Of a stretch of 64,000 nucleotides of DNA, positions 27,601 through 39,819 are shown in pieces. The translations under genes and the position numbers were made by a program. Position 1 is the stretch's first letter. Every line of letters begins with the position of its first letter. The DNA lies in assembly GCF_910592395.1 (NCBI RefSeq), contig NC_088310.1, positions 2,923,501-2,987,500 on the forward strand, given 5' to 3'. The notes below the pieces were generated by a model. The model saw only the letters and a program-made list of their open reading frames with translations. It had not been told where the DNA came from and ran no database searches. This stretch comes from Lineus longissimus. Taxonomy: Eukaryota > Nemertea > Pilidiophora > Heteronemertea > Lineidae.

Positions 27601-30600
27601 TCTGTTAACTTTTGTCAAGACTGTATTTTGGCTTGGGACTTGTGGCAATATTTTCCTCGCGGATGAGTGTCGTGTTATGATGTGACACTGGGCATTACAA
27701 GGCCAGCAGGATCAGAGCGTGTTTCGGGGTGGATTTACGAGAGACTTTCAAGAGCTGCCAATGCTGAATTGACCAGTGAAAGGGGTACATCATGATATGG
27801 GAGGCGGACTGGTGTCATCTGGTGTCAGCCATCCACCCTCGCACACCAAAGATTCAGGATGCCACAAAGTATGCAAATTGTCCTCACTCTCAGTACTCTT
27901 TCCATTACTTAGATGACAAAATATACGGACTTTTGTCGCTATTACGTTTAAAAAAGAGAACTTACCGAATGTTTTCCAGCAAAATGGGGTATGAATATTG
28001 TGGTACTCTTTGTAAACTACACGATCCTCGAACGCATCTATTGAGTGTTCACCTGTCCTGGCCTTTGATCTCTCTCACCGGAAAGTACACCGAAAGTGGT
28101 CAGATCATTTTGACATATGACCCAAGAGGTGAATTATCACCCATTACAACCCCAAACACACTAAAAGCCTTCCTAGCGCAACCAGCTTGATTGTTCATTT
28201 ATTTCGTCGCAAGGCAAAGCATATAGACTTATCGAAAGTTGTATTTGGAGATTTTCGCAAACAGAACCACAATGGCCAACCGGGGATCGTGTCGCCGGAA
28301 TGTCAAGAAGAGAACCAAGATTCGATCATAATATTTTCTCAATGGACCTATACTAAGGGGTCAGAGGTCGGAGCTTCCATTCAGGCCTTTGATATGTAAT
28401 ATTACCTATTTGTCTGCGAGATTCCATTTACATTTAGTTTATTAGAGTTTGGTCAATATTCATACATTCAAGTTGGAAATAATATGCGGAGGTACTAAGC
28501 GCGAGTTGCACGCGTGTGTTTGAAAGCAGGAAATGGGGCAGATAGAGGCATGGTATATTTGGCATTCCAACCTTATTTGCTTTTCACCCCAATGTCATTC
28601 CTTTTGATAGTCCAACCTGACTTCCAAAATATAATCATGGTAAGAACCACGCACCCACTTTTCACTCCACCGGCCGCATGACTCAGGCCGAGTTTCGTAG
28701 ATTTGTTCTCAAGTACCGCTCGCCATCTACTCGCGCGAAGAAAGAACGCCACCCAAAACTACAGAGAAATGTGCAGTTACGCATAGATTGAAGAAGAAAA
28801 GGCGTTGATATCATTGCTCACAACGAGAACTGAGATCCTCTCTAAGGTTTGATGATAAAACAGATAGAAACGAAAACGATAGAATTGTGCAATGTCAGCA
28901 ATAATTTGCATCCTCAAGTTGCACACCAAACAGACGATTCTCATTTCACAGCGAGAAATGACCAATATTAAGAGCAGCGGTTAAAGGCTCATAAAGACCT
29001 AATTAACTGTTTATTGGGAAAGGAGGGGAAAATTGACGATGGGAAACGACCATAATGTTGGAAATTGATTCCTTGCCGGAGGAAATGCACACGAGGGCGG
29101 ATCGATGTTCGCCGGGCAGCCCGCGGCAGTGTGGGGTGTTCTCACGTCACTCTTTATTAGGGACGAGTGAAAGGAAGCCCGCCACCCGACCAGCCCATGT
29201 TGCAGCGGAGAAAGTAAGGCCAAAGGAGAGAAAGACACGTTTTCTTTCCTACGATCCAGGGCCTACGGGTCCACGAGTAGGTTTCGACTACCGGCACATG
29301 GATAACTGTACATTCTCTTGTTCATGTTCTTTCATCATTTTCCGCGCATAATTTTAATTTTAATTGTTGTCATATTCCGTATCTTCCAATTGATTCAAAA
29401 TTTAATCAAATCAATGACCAATATTCAGGTGAAAAAAGCATATCCGAAAACCCCATTTGTCCATGCATTGAATTCAAGACGAAAAATGAATTTGACTGAA
29501 AAAAGCGAATATTGTATTTTGCGTGGCCTAATGATAGTGTAGCTGGGAGCTTACAGGAACTCGTAGCGTTCGATGGAACATGGCCTCCCTTCTGCTCAAC
29601 TGAACCAGGAAATCGTCACGTGTCCCATTGTCTTAGACGTCGTCTGCTTAACTCAATGAATATATCACAACACTTGTTTAAAGGTTTTAATAGAGGCGAA
29701 ATGCACAACGTTTAATCCGGTGATGTCCTTTAAAGTAGCTCCTTTATTGTCTTTTGTGTTATTGTATAATTCAGTAAAAGGGAAGGACAGAAAAAATGAG
29801 TAGTGAGATTGGATAGCCAAAGTTCAAGGTCAAATTTGTATGTTTGGACCCGGTTTTTTAGCGAGATGTCACATCAAAAAACAATACCAATTATAATGAA
29901 TGTGTGTATGGTCTTTATTATGGGTGTGTCGGCCCTTGTATATTTCTATCGTGACCCCTCACCACCACCACCAATGCCACTAAAATAACGAAAAGATGAG
30001 GTGGATTTTATGTACCGTACGATTATCTGGATCGCTGCACATTATTTCATGCACATATCTCATAATCGCAAATTTTCAATCATTTTTCACCACATTACGC
30101 AAAAGTCATGATTCACAATCCACCGGTACAGAGAGAGTCATCTACCACTGTACACGCTCGTGTTAGCCCGGACTAGTAAATCATGCTCGGGGTGAGAAAT
30201 CGCGAGGAAATTCACGACATGGCTGCAAGACGGAGATAGTATTCACGGTTGGAAATTTATATGAAAATTGTCATTCTAATGTAGTCGCAATTGTTTGCGG
30301 ACAAGGCTATAATGCATGCTTATCACCTCGGTACACGCTTTAGCGAGTGCCGTCAAATTTGTCGATTAATAAAAATTGGTTGTTCGGGATCTTGCGAGCA
30401 GCAGGTCAGTGTAAACCAGTGAATGAGTGTTATGCAGTGGAGAATTAACCCTTTGTTGCTTATATGGATATGGTCATCCTTGATGTAAGAGCTTACGCTA
30501 AAAAAGTGAAGTAAACATCAACCTTGGAATGGCGAATAAGAAAATGTTCCCTTTTAAGGTACATTTTTTACAGTGTTTTGAAACTATTACGTCATTGGAG

Positions 30601-30780
30601 TTTAGAAAAAAGAAGTCATGCTGCCTTATTAGTTAGCTCCCGCTGCAGGGCATCGGTACGAAAAGCAATCTTGTCCGCAAAGAGGCAGCCGTCATCCGCC
30701 TGTGATGTATCCACATCAATCGCCTGTGCGCAGTACGACCGTCTGCATGTCCCGAGGTCTCAATCAAAGCAATTCCATTA
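21700..30780. other. no gene recognised
   Basis: No RNA gene and no exon that I can support. A 137-codon minus-strand frame (21795-22208) and a 132-codon plus-strand frame (27792-28190) are the longest. Neither shows a domain, signal peptide, transmembrane pattern or family motif. A GGTTCGGGTCC at about 23394 resembles a polymerase III B box but has no tRNA fold around it. Confidence 0.4.
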
Positions 30781-30801
30781 TTGACATATTGCGACTAATG
30801 A

Positions 30802-30933
30802 AATTAGCGCTAATTGTTCTTTCATCAACCATTGATGCTTGAACAATCAGGATTGTCAAATTTATTAATTAGTATTGACCCTGATTAAAATGATTGTAGT
30901 AACCAATCAGCGGATGGTTGATTGATTTGATGG
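30802..30933. promoter_or_regulatory. homeodomain / TALE / CCAAT motif cluster, enhancer-like
   Basis: In about 130 bp there is a perfect palindrome AATTAGCGCTAATT (30802-30815), further ATTA cores including TTAATTAG, an NF-Y type AACCAATCAG (30901-30910), and TGATTGATTTGATGG (30919-30933), which matches PBX/HOX-type TGATTGAT. Such motif mixtures are typical of animal developmental enhancers. Because AT-rich DNA yields ATTA cores by chance, only the palindrome, the CCAAT box and the TGATTGAT element carry weight. Confidence 0.25.
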
Positions 30934-30939
30934 GTGAGA

Positions 30940-33900
30940 TGATTCCGTTAGGAGAAATTGTGATGAGTAAAGCAAAACGCGATGTCATTGTCTGTTACTG
31001 TCCCATCATGTGATCAGGCTATTAGTAAAGGAGGTATCGGCGCATTGTCTTTGTTGCTGGCGTACTGAGATGCCCCCAGTGGCCAGTGTAGCTGTGAATC
31101 TGTTTAAACTATTCATCTCAGATCTATTTGAATTCGCAGGGACGTACATATCGGGGACCCCTTTCCTCCAAGACGTCACCGAAAAACCTATTGTTCATAG
31201 AATTTTGACGGAAAATGACAAGAGTCAAACAAAAGATATGATTTAGTTTTGATGCCCTGGGACATTGCCCGAAGCCAACTATACTTTTTGTCGTTTTTAC
31301 CACGGACTTCCCGAAAGTATCTAATAAATGGCCGAACTCAACGAAGCGAAAGTCACGAAACTGGTGGGGATTGGGTTTTTTTGTGAAAGTTTAATTTCTT
31401 TGTTGTGTTGAACGCAACTTGATTATTATGTTTTTGTCGAGTTTTATCCTTGGCAGACGATATTCAATCAATCACGTGATGTCATCCTCAAGGTCATGTC
31501 CTCCTTGGGGCTACTGGCTTAGAGGTTTAATCCCCGGGTAATCACGCAAAAACATGAGAATCGACCTCGCGATGGCGGAAGGAAGAACAACCCATTTGAT
31601 ACGACGTCAAATTGTTTATCATCTCTTGTATAGCAGACGACAACTCGAATTAAGGGCCAAATCAATACGATCTCGTTTGGGTAAATTCCTTTTCAAAGTG
31701 ACCACGAATTGGCCTTGTTTTTTCTGAAAAAAAAGATGCCCTCTCTGGGAATCTTGGCGACGTCTATGATCAGAAAGCTGCATACCCCGACGATAGAGCA
31801 GGGCCTTGCTCTCTTCAGCACGGCGCAGAGCCTGTTTTACTCTCTTCAGCATTAACACAGCAGGACCTGTCTTACATGTACTCTCATTAGCATAGATGTC
31901 TTCCTCTCTTCAGTACCTGCACAAATAAATGGACTGACGAAGACATCACTTTGCAATAATCCCGACAGCATCACGTCTTGTCCTAATGATAAAGACAATG
32001 ACCCACCCATCCGTTTGAGAGTTCCTACACACATTTCACAGACGATGCCATCACTTAAAAGGGGTAATATTCCTAGCATGGTTTGAATAGGAATGATTGT
32101 TGGTTATTAATGTTGCTATTGAATGTCAAGAAACGAGAGAATGGGGATGTGACAGATGTGGTTACGGTGGGCCATCTGATGCAATGTTCACCATTAGCTG
32201 TAATGGCGTCTCGGTGTAATAGGAATCTTCATCACCCTGTGGAAAATACCCCTTAAAAAGTTGACGCCATGCGGATATGGTCTCCATGTCACTGATATAC
32301 ATGCACATGCACACAGTTCAGGGAACTTCGGATTATGTTTGAGTTTGTGATGAAACTATTGCTGGTACAAGCGTAGTGCCGATGTACAGAGTACAATAGA
32401 GACCCCTATTGACAACGTCATGAAACCTAACCTGGCCTACATCTGGCTCTTACATAAACGTTAAGAAATAGTGATAGAAAATACAAGAAAACTGGAAAGC
32501 TGATAGGAATTAATCAAGAGCATTGGTATGTTACGGTCATCTTTCTACTGAGAGGCCCCACATGTCCCAACAGTCAACCTTCACCTCACAATTTTCAAAG
32601 TCTTGTCCACAGGTCAACAATATACTCAAGAACATTGCTTTTTGACAATTCGCTGAATCGTGACGAAAATGATAATTGTCCAAAGTATCAAATTATGGTT
32701 CGTGTAACACCTCTTTTGCTACCAATTCGATGCCAAGGGCTGTAATGGACACCTCATTCAGGCAGAGCTCGCCAAGACTGTAAGGCAATCTTCAGCCATC
32801 TGTGGCCATTATCTCATGACGTCATCCGCGTTATTAATCCGTGGTCACCCTGTGGAGGGGAAGAGAAAGACACGAGATGGCCATCTCGACTGGGTCAGGA
32901 ACATAATTGAATACTTCTCCGGCCACATGCCATCAGTTGGGATGAATAGACAGCAATGATACGGAGTTTAGGAACAATGATATGAATATTCATGAGGCAG
33001 TGATATTTCTTGTAGCGGATTCTGTGACAATGGCTGGTCTCTGTTGTCATGGAGTGACCTCGGCCAATGTGGCTTGACCAGGATGGCGATGCCGTGATCA
33101 TTTGGCTTATTAATGAAATAATCATCGTCCTGGCAGAGGACAAATCTTTACCCGCCAAACAATTTATGTGCAGAGCCAGGGAGAAACATAAATGTATTGG
33201 TTAAACTACTGTTTGATATGTTTTACCTTGAAGAAAAGTCAGCCCAGGATCATTTCCTGATTGTCCCAACCGGGGCCCACTGTAGGAAGTGGGACGCAAA
33301 AATACCACGAATCCTTTGAAGAGACCACCAGCACCTGGAGCAAGACGCTTCCAAATGACAACAAGGAAGCGACCAAATGACCAAATGTGGCCGCTCTCCC
33401 GGCTGGTCGGATGGGGGTATTTTCTTTGCCGTATCGAGGTAAATTCTATTGTACTGGACCAGGCAAGAGTAAATTTTGAATTTCCTCAGTACGCTTTTGA
33501 CAGGTTTGAGGTCTGTCATCCTTGGTTGAGGACAATTCTTGATTTGAGGTGTGTATTTGGTAGACCGAAATTTCCACCACACCCTGTGGGTTTGGGTAAT
33601 TGGTCTTGTATCGACTGTCTCGGTTGACACTTGAAAATAAGGAGCTATAAGTAGTTTCAAAAGATAAAAAGCCTTCATTAAAGAGTATGGGACTATAGGC
33701 ATGGACTCTAGGCATGAGTATATATTAGTTTTTGGTGGCCTGAAAATTTAGAGGTCTGTCGCCCCCGCCCGACTCGGGATAAGTTCTCAGGAGCAAGCAT
33801 TTGGTTGACCCCTGGTTTTGAGGGGAGGTTTTGTTTTTTTACAGGAAGGGATTATTCCTTTGTATTCAGGTTGTGCTTAAACTCATTTCCGTCGTTTTAT

Positions 33901-34450
33901 TCATCTGATTAAAAAAATGGAGAAAAATCTAATTCTACTAGTTGTTTGCGGGGTAGTGGGTGGAGTAATCTTGACCTCTAGTGAAACCGCTGGGTATCAT
34001 GTTACTGATTTTATGCTTGCCCGTTTTAAGCTAAGTTGGATTTCAAAAAAGGAGAGAAAATCCCGATAGTTCATTTAAAAATTCTTGAAGAATTTATTGG
34101 TTCAAGGTTGTTGTGATCATATGAAAATGTAAATGCTGTTTTTCAATCGCAGGATTATCCCAACATTGTGATTTCGAAATTGATTTCTCAAACTTTGACA
34201 GAATGTCTTGAAATTTGATACCGATGTGGCCGATGAGAAAAAATGGCGGTTTATTCACAAAGAGAGACGTTTACATCTCCTGCCGTGTGACTTGAACCAA
34301 TAGACTGTCGTTGGGCTGGTTTGGATTTTCACGAAAATCGTCGGATGAACATGTCCATGATGGAGAAAAGCATAAATTTGTATTTCCTCAGCACTGGATG
34401 ACCTTCTTTCGCTCCCACCTAACAGCTGCCAGGTGGCACTGTGTGGGCGG
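30940..34450. other. no gene recognised
   Basis: No recognisable gene. Overlapping open frames on both strands at 33250-33702 (up to 150 codons on the minus strand) have no family resemblance and appear to reflect locally low stop density. Confidence 0.4.
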
Positions 34451-34451
34451 C

Positions 34452-34469
34452 TGCAGCCCCCTACCGGCA
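34452..34469 (-). promoter_or_regulatory. CTCF-like motif
   Basis: On the minus strand the sequence reads GCCGGTAGGGGGCTGCAG. It matches most positions of the CTCF core CCASYAGRKGGCRS, including the invariant AG-GGGGC block. Two further motifs of the same orientation lie at 35043 and 44163. The motif is visible; binding is inferred. Confidence 0.3.
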
Positions 34470-35042
34470 AAGGGACTGGTCTAAGACGCACACTGGACAT
34501 GCTCAGTGAAACCAGTCTCTCAAAAAAAGAAACTGTTTCAAATTCGCCCGCCGATTTCATGTCAAGAAAGATTAAGTACTGTTGAAGGGACCCCTGGGTT
34601 GAAACAGAGCATCCTTCCCATTCGACACAATGTGTTCAACTTGCGCTACCTTCAAAATAGAAATCAACCACTTGTTAGCAATAGGCTAATTAGTTGCTAA
34701 ACGGACACACGTGTTCACGTCCACGGTAGGGCCGAGGTCCTTTTGAGATTTCCAAGTCACGAAAGGACCCAGGTGAGAAAACAACCCGGCGTGTGCCGAA
34801 CCTGCAATTTCCCTGCAAGAGATTTTCCACACAATTTCCTCAAATTCACCAAACTTAATTCGCAATATCAAGAAATTACTATTCCTGGCAAGTGCATGCT
34901 TCAGAGTCACCCGTCCTTTGGGTGCACACGGCCTGACAAAGAGCGTGATTGCATGTTTGGCGATACCTTGTTAGGAGCCCAGGCTCACCATGCGTGAGAG
35001 TCCGCTAGACATCCCACAACCGGCCGCATCTTGCCGTTTCTG

Positions 35043-35060
35043 TAGGCCCCCTGCCGCGGC
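35043..35060 (-). promoter_or_regulatory. CTCF-like motif
   Basis: The minus strand reads GCCGCGGCAGGGGGCCTA, with the GCAGGGGGC core of CTCF sites. It lies in a GC-richer patch (about 34.9-35.3 kb) and has the same orientation as the site at 34452. Confidence 0.3.
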
Positions 35061-35064
35061 GCAC

Positions 35065-36450
35065 CCATATGTCGCCTGGTCCAAGCGCCCTTATCCCAGC
35101 GTCTTGCAAAGGACATGCAAAGAATTGCCGTAAAAAGACACACAACATTGATGGCGCGCCGCCGTTGTACCAGTCTCAGGCTTCAGTGCCTTGGTAATTG
35201 GTAGGGTTGGCTGAAGCAGGGAATCGCCGGGGGCTAACCGGGGGTGGATAAACACACATTCACAAGAGAATCACTCCCTGTCCCCATCAGTGCGCTTTAC
35301 CAGGTCCCGTGGAACGTCACAGACTATACCTCCTTTTAGTGAAATTAAATGGGTTGGAAAAAAGAAAATCTACAAAATAAGATCCGAGTCGGTTATTTTC
35401 AATGAGGCCCGTACCTGGTTCAACCCTGCTGCATTGTCCGCTGATTGCTCCTCATAATGATACAAGATTGGACTAGGCTTTGTTTCCGCCTCTCTAGCCC
35501 CTCGCAATGACACCACTCCACGCATGCTTACCCCGGTGCACGAAAAAGAAAGCCATGGCAAGTCAAAGATAATTAAGGGACAACGGCGTTTCAACAACTA
35601 AGGTTCGGTGCAACTTGCCCGGAAACTCTAAACAATCGCCAGACCCAGTCAACCCTTAGCTTTTGAGATGTTATACAAAATTAAAGTACCCTTCATAGTC
35701 TTTTGGCTCCAACTCTTTAATTTTGGACTCTTGTTAACTGTGAGCCGATTTTAATTAACTTGTCAACAGAGGAAGCCTTTATAAAAGCGGTAGGAATTGG
35801 TCAATAGGGGTCTGCGCGATTGATAAAAACTGAAAATTGAAATGAAGACTTTAATGTTAGCCTTTTTCCTTTTTCGTATTTTTGTTTGATTTGAGTCGAT
35901 TGACGATTTTCCGATGGCAGAAAATGGTCCAACGTGGATTACCCCCGAAAATGGATCTTAATTCTTTATACTACATTTGTAGATGACAGTTGCATTCATG
36001 TCTGAACAAGAGCACTTGTTACGTGACCTCAGATTAAACATAAAGACCGTACCGGATGACATACATACTTGAGGCAGAACCGGTTCAGCGAGGACACTCT
36101 GGCGTCTCCTAATCCAACAAATGTCCCTCCCTCAAATCTTTGCTGCCTCACAAATCCTTTCTATCTGTGCATTAAAAACAACACCAGTGAACCTATTGCC
36201 GCATAATTCGTGGCAAACGTGAGAAGGCTCCGCCCTGTCCAGGAAAAGGAATGTCTTGAATCATGTACAAACATGGTGTAATTCCAGTTAATTTAGTTCA
36301 AGCGGCTAGACCAACAAAATGGCCACATTGTCTCGCCCATGTCAGTGCATTATCGCCGTTGCTTGAATTGTCCTAAATTGAAATTATTTTCGGATGAATC
36401 TGCGGAATGAGGCAAAGTTTTTCATTCTGTCTAGCAAATTGTTCGAAATA
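35065..36450. other. no gene recognised
   Basis: The first 250 bases are GC-rich, then the sequence becomes AT-rich. A 75-codon minus-strand frame (35370-35597) is unremarkable. No repeat or RNA gene was found. Confidence 0.4.
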
Positions 36451-36454
36451 GGTC

Positions 36455-36694
36455 TTAAAAGGGCAGTTTGTTGTGAAAATATTTGCTCAAGCCCCGCAGC
36501 CCCGAGCGCCTGCTTCGTCCATTTGGCTGGTGTTCCACTTCCGGTCCGTTTGGACCTCTGAATGGACAGAATCCCGCCTGGCCGATGGCGAAGTTTTCCT
36601 CTGCTTTCACCCGAAATATACCATTGTTATCTTGGTACATCCTAGCATCTTTCAAGATGGCCTGGTCCATTCCTTGCATGTGCTCTGCAAACAT
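36455..36694 (-). CDS. candidate exon or small ORF, unidentified
   Basis: This minus-strand frame is open for 79 codons from an ATG at 36694 to a TAA. The first half is mixed charged and aliphatic (MFAEHMQGMDQAILKDARMY), followed by a Gly/Pro-rich middle and an Arg-rich end. Its codons look more gene-like than the surroundings, with many C- or G-ending codons. Six bases before the ATG there is CTTCAG, which could be a splice acceptor although the pyrimidine tract is weak. An in-frame TGA lies just upstream of it. Two plus-strand frames are also open here, so low stop density is a real alternative explanation. I do not recognise the protein, and no neighbouring exon was found. Confidence 0.22.
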   Translation of the reverse strand: MFAEHMQGMDQAILKDARMYQDNNGIFRVKAEENFAIGQAGFCPFRGPNGPEVEHQPNGRSRRSGLRGLSKYFHNKLPF

Positions 36695-36948
36695 CGTTTT
36701 CTGAAGTCACAGGTGTTACGCCACTGCATAATCTTTCTCACCGCGGAGAATCATGAATGAGAAGGCAAGCAGCTACTGTAAACACTGGTTATGAGTATGA
36801 GCTTTTCACATTGGTTTCTCGCTAAGGCTTTTTTCGTTAGCCTTCATGCTGTAATGTGACGGAAATATACACGCTTGGACGTCTGTTCAGTCATGTCAGT
36901 CTACTTGCCTTTTAATTTAAAAGGATATTTTTCTCGCACTTTCACAAC

Positions 36949-37031
36949 ACCAGGATGGCCGAGTGGTTAAGGCGTTGGACTTAAGATCCAATGGACGAAT
37001 GTCCGCGTGGGTTCGAACCCCACTTCTGGTA
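36949..37031 (+). tRNA. tRNA-Leu (anticodon UAA)
   Basis: This gene encodes the leucine tRNA that reads UUA codons in cytoplasmic translation. It folds completely. The acceptor stem ACCAGGA (36949-36955) pairs with TTCTGGT (37024-37030), and the discriminator is A at 37031, as leucyl-tRNA synthetase requires. The D arm contains GAGTGGTTAAGGC. The anticodon stem TTGGA/TCCAA encloses loop CTTAAGA, with the anticodon TAA at 36982-36984. The long variable arm GGAC-GAAT-GTCC makes it class II. The T arm is GTGGG-TTCGAAC-CCCAC. There is no intron and no encoded CCA, as expected for a eukaryotic nuclear gene. The internal A box and the B box GGTTCGAACCC (37010-37020) serve as the polymerase III promoter. 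No other tRNA was seen nearby. Confidence 0.97.
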
Positions 37032-37034
37032 TAG

Positions 37035-37041
37035 TTTTTTT
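37035..37041 (+). terminator. RNA polymerase III terminator of tRNA-Leu
   Basis: A run of seven T starts four bases after the tRNA 3' end. This is the standard polymerase III stop signal and supports the tRNA gene being functional. Confidence 0.9.
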
Positions 37042-37044
37042 AGT

Positions 37045-39780
37045 TTAATGAAAGACCGATTTTTTGGCAATGCATGGTGTTGGGAATCAAAAAGCAAAAC
37101 CATGCTTTTTCACCCAACATCAGTAACACTAACGCAATCAGTTTTTTATTCAAACAAGCATTTTTGGTAGTCCAAATTGTTACAAATCAAAGATCCAGAC
37201 GCAATTTTATAGAGAGGAAAAGCCAGGAGATTGCGACAACAAGTAAGCTTACACCAGAGATAATCAAAATTAAAAGGTTCTGCTTACATCGAGATCAGTT
37301 TCCAACCCTGTCTACCAGAAGTCATCAAATCCTCGCCCAAGTTGCCTTCATCGTAATAGCAAGCACTAAAATGCACACTGTGGCCAGAACCCTGGATGAG
37401 AGATTGGAACTGGCCGCGGAAATATTCGGGGCCAGCAGGCGCGGTCGAGATGGTTCAAAGCAACCATGGTTACTATGGTTACAAATGGCTTCTCAACAGT
37501 ATTTTAAAGACCAGAGAGTCGGAATCCGAAAACGTTGAGAAATAAAAGATAGTAAATGGATTTTTAAGTGTTTCGATCTGGAAATGTTCTCGGGTTCTGG
37601 TCGGTGTGCCCGCTGTTCTTCCGCTCAGGATTAGCGCTGGCGAGAGGTGTGGCCCCCAGCTACCGTGGAAAACGTCATTAACCTACGACCCCACTCAACG
37701 ATCAATCAAAACTGTACACTGCCATTGTTTAAAGCAATATAAACTTCAATTGATAGATTTTAAATCTCTTTATTGTCCGGTGCACGAAGTTAACCCTAGA
37801 TATGAAGTGAGTGATAACGATAATCTAATGACCGAAAAAAACACTTTCAGTACATAGAATGGCACACTATAGTTGGTTTATTCATCATAGTCATCACCAC
37901 CATCATCATCATCATAAACAGCAACAACATTACTATGAGGTCCTGTTTGCCACGTCTTTCTCGCGTAAGGGGTTAACTTGGCACATCTGACCTCCGCGCC
38001 AGGACAATGGCAAAAGGCTGTCGCAAACGCTTTTTAAGACTTGCCACAAAGCGGATACGGTTGTAACGAAAAAATCTGTTTGTCACAAAAAATGGCATAT
38101 TGGTATATAGAGCTCCACATGGGAATTCGTTGATGGCGAAAGCGTTCTGTGTTATCCGATAAGCCTGTAACCCCATTACATGAAAGCCGGCGGAATGATA
38201 CTATACGAACGCCTGGACCCTTTTTACCCCCCAGCGTAACCTTACACCAACAGGAATGAAATCAAAACGGTTTCGCAACAATACAGCAGAGGTACTCATT
38301 GTGATTCGGTGGCTAAAAGGTCTGCTGCACTTTGATTCTGGTCAGAGTTGCCCTGGCTTTGAAGCAGTAGGTTTTTCCTGATCCCTGTGCGGGACTCCAT
38401 TTACTGTGTCATCCGAGTCATTAAAAGAAAACAGACATCAAAGGTTGTTAATTGTAGACAGACGACCACTGTTCTAACCCGGCGTCGCGGCCTGATGCGG
38501 AGCTGCTCTAATCCCCCTCTCTCTGGGACTTGGTTCCGTTTACTATCGTGATCAGTGCAGAACCTGTCTTTCAAGAATCGGGCTGGGCGGAATTGGTTGC
38601 ACTGTGTTTACATTTTAACAAAGTACGAACGAAAGTTCTTGGCAGGGAGGGTTGAAATCGGTTTACCTTTTAAGAGACTACCGTAACGGTAAAACAATTG
38701 TGCCATTACCCGAAGCACAATTAATTGTTTTCCGGTGTTTCGCAGAAAACATTAGAGGAAAGGAAGACGATCTGGTATTTTATCGAGCCACCCAAATGGC
38801 TGCAGGCTGAGGGATGCAGTCGCAACATACATGACTGCCTACTCGAGTAGAAAACGATGTAAAAAGTCATCCTAGTGAATAATTGGAGTTAATGGGCTAA
38901 TTACTCCACCACTGTCACCAGTCAATCGAGTACTGCCATGTCTTCATCAATCTCCTCTCCATCAGTGTGGCTACGTTTATTGCAATATTGCTCCACCGAT
39001 GATTTAATTAATGGATGACAAGTTGAGGAGAGAGTGGTTTCCATCAACGCACTCAACCGGAGAGAAGCGCAGTTGTGTCCGCCATTTCCGACATGCTTCC
39101 TTTCCTTTTGATCTGGGTGTTTGGCCGGATCTCGCGTGATCATGGCTCGCGCTGTCGTCTGCGCAACTAACGTCGTCTGCTGCTGCATCCCCGGCTTCGT
39201 CTCTGCCCTATTGTTTCATTCAAGGCTCACCCAGGGATAATTTTAACGTCCCTTGTAGATCTTTGTAATCCCTAACCAGTGGCGAGCGTCTGGCCTTTGT
39301 TTTAGGCGAGAAATTGTTCCAAACAGACACAGGCGACTGTCACAGGCGCCAGATTCGTCACGCGTGTTCCTGCTGCAGCGCCCATATGCAGGGCGAAACC
39401 GATCCCGCGAACCTGGATAATTTCATCACACCAGCCTGTGCAAGATTCCCCTGGTGACGACATTGGTGTAAAAGTGACGCGTGTCAAAGGTCACCTGGAG
39501 GGGGCGATCTTTTTGTACTGCGACACTGGCTCATCCTATTACATAGACTCTGAAGAAGGTTAATCACTTCAAATTAAACTGGTTGCGATTCAAGGTTGTT
39601 GCCAGGGTTGTCGGAAAATTTATAAGAATTGTCTAGTAGCTTCTTTATTTTGTGTTATCCCAACCAGCAATTTTATATAACATTCAATAATTGCAGAAGG
39701 CCTACAAGTCACGCACTCTGGTCCGACTGAAAACTTGAAAATGAGCGACGCCTTTTAGCCATTCCATTGGGGATGCGATC
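37045..39780. other. no gene recognised apart from a microsatellite
   Basis: The 154-codon plus-strand frame starting at 37074, just after the tRNA, has no recognisable motif and begins in the AT-rich 3' flank. The 38.9-39.5 kb part is GC-richer but has no exon that I can support. Confidence 0.4.
37882..37916 (+). repeat. imperfect CAT/CAC trinucleotide microsatellite
   Basis: A run of TCATCATAG, TCATCACCAC and CATCATCATCATCAT units forms a short interrupted triplet repeat. It is not inside a credible coding frame. Confidence 0.8.
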
Positions 39781-39786
39781 TCAGGA

Positions 39787-39815
39787 ACCGGAAAGGCAGT
39801 ATACAACTTCCGGTT
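39787..39815. promoter_or_regulatory. paired inverted ETS-type sites
   Basis: ACCGGAAAG (39787-39795) and AACTTCCGGTT (39805-39815) are ETS cores in opposite orientation, 9 bases apart. The second is identical over 11 bases to sites at 41676 (10 of 11 bases continuing) and 48085. Such pairs are bound by GABP/ETS factors at many animal promoters. No first exon could be identified here. Confidence 0.3.
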
Positions 39816-39819
39816 CGGG

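Noticed and set aside
33250-33702. 150-codon minus-strand frame with overlapping frames on the other strand
   Set aside because: Several frames are open at once, indicating locally low stop density; the peptide shows no recognisable feature.
36313-36331. Possible inverted SOX site pair (AACAAAAT and ACATTGT)
   Set aside because: Both half sites are weak matches in AT-rich DNA and no other regulatory motif accompanies them.
37074-37538. 154-codon plus-strand frame right after the tRNA
   Set aside because: It starts in AT-rich tRNA flank, has no motif, and is long enough to arise by chance in 64 kb.
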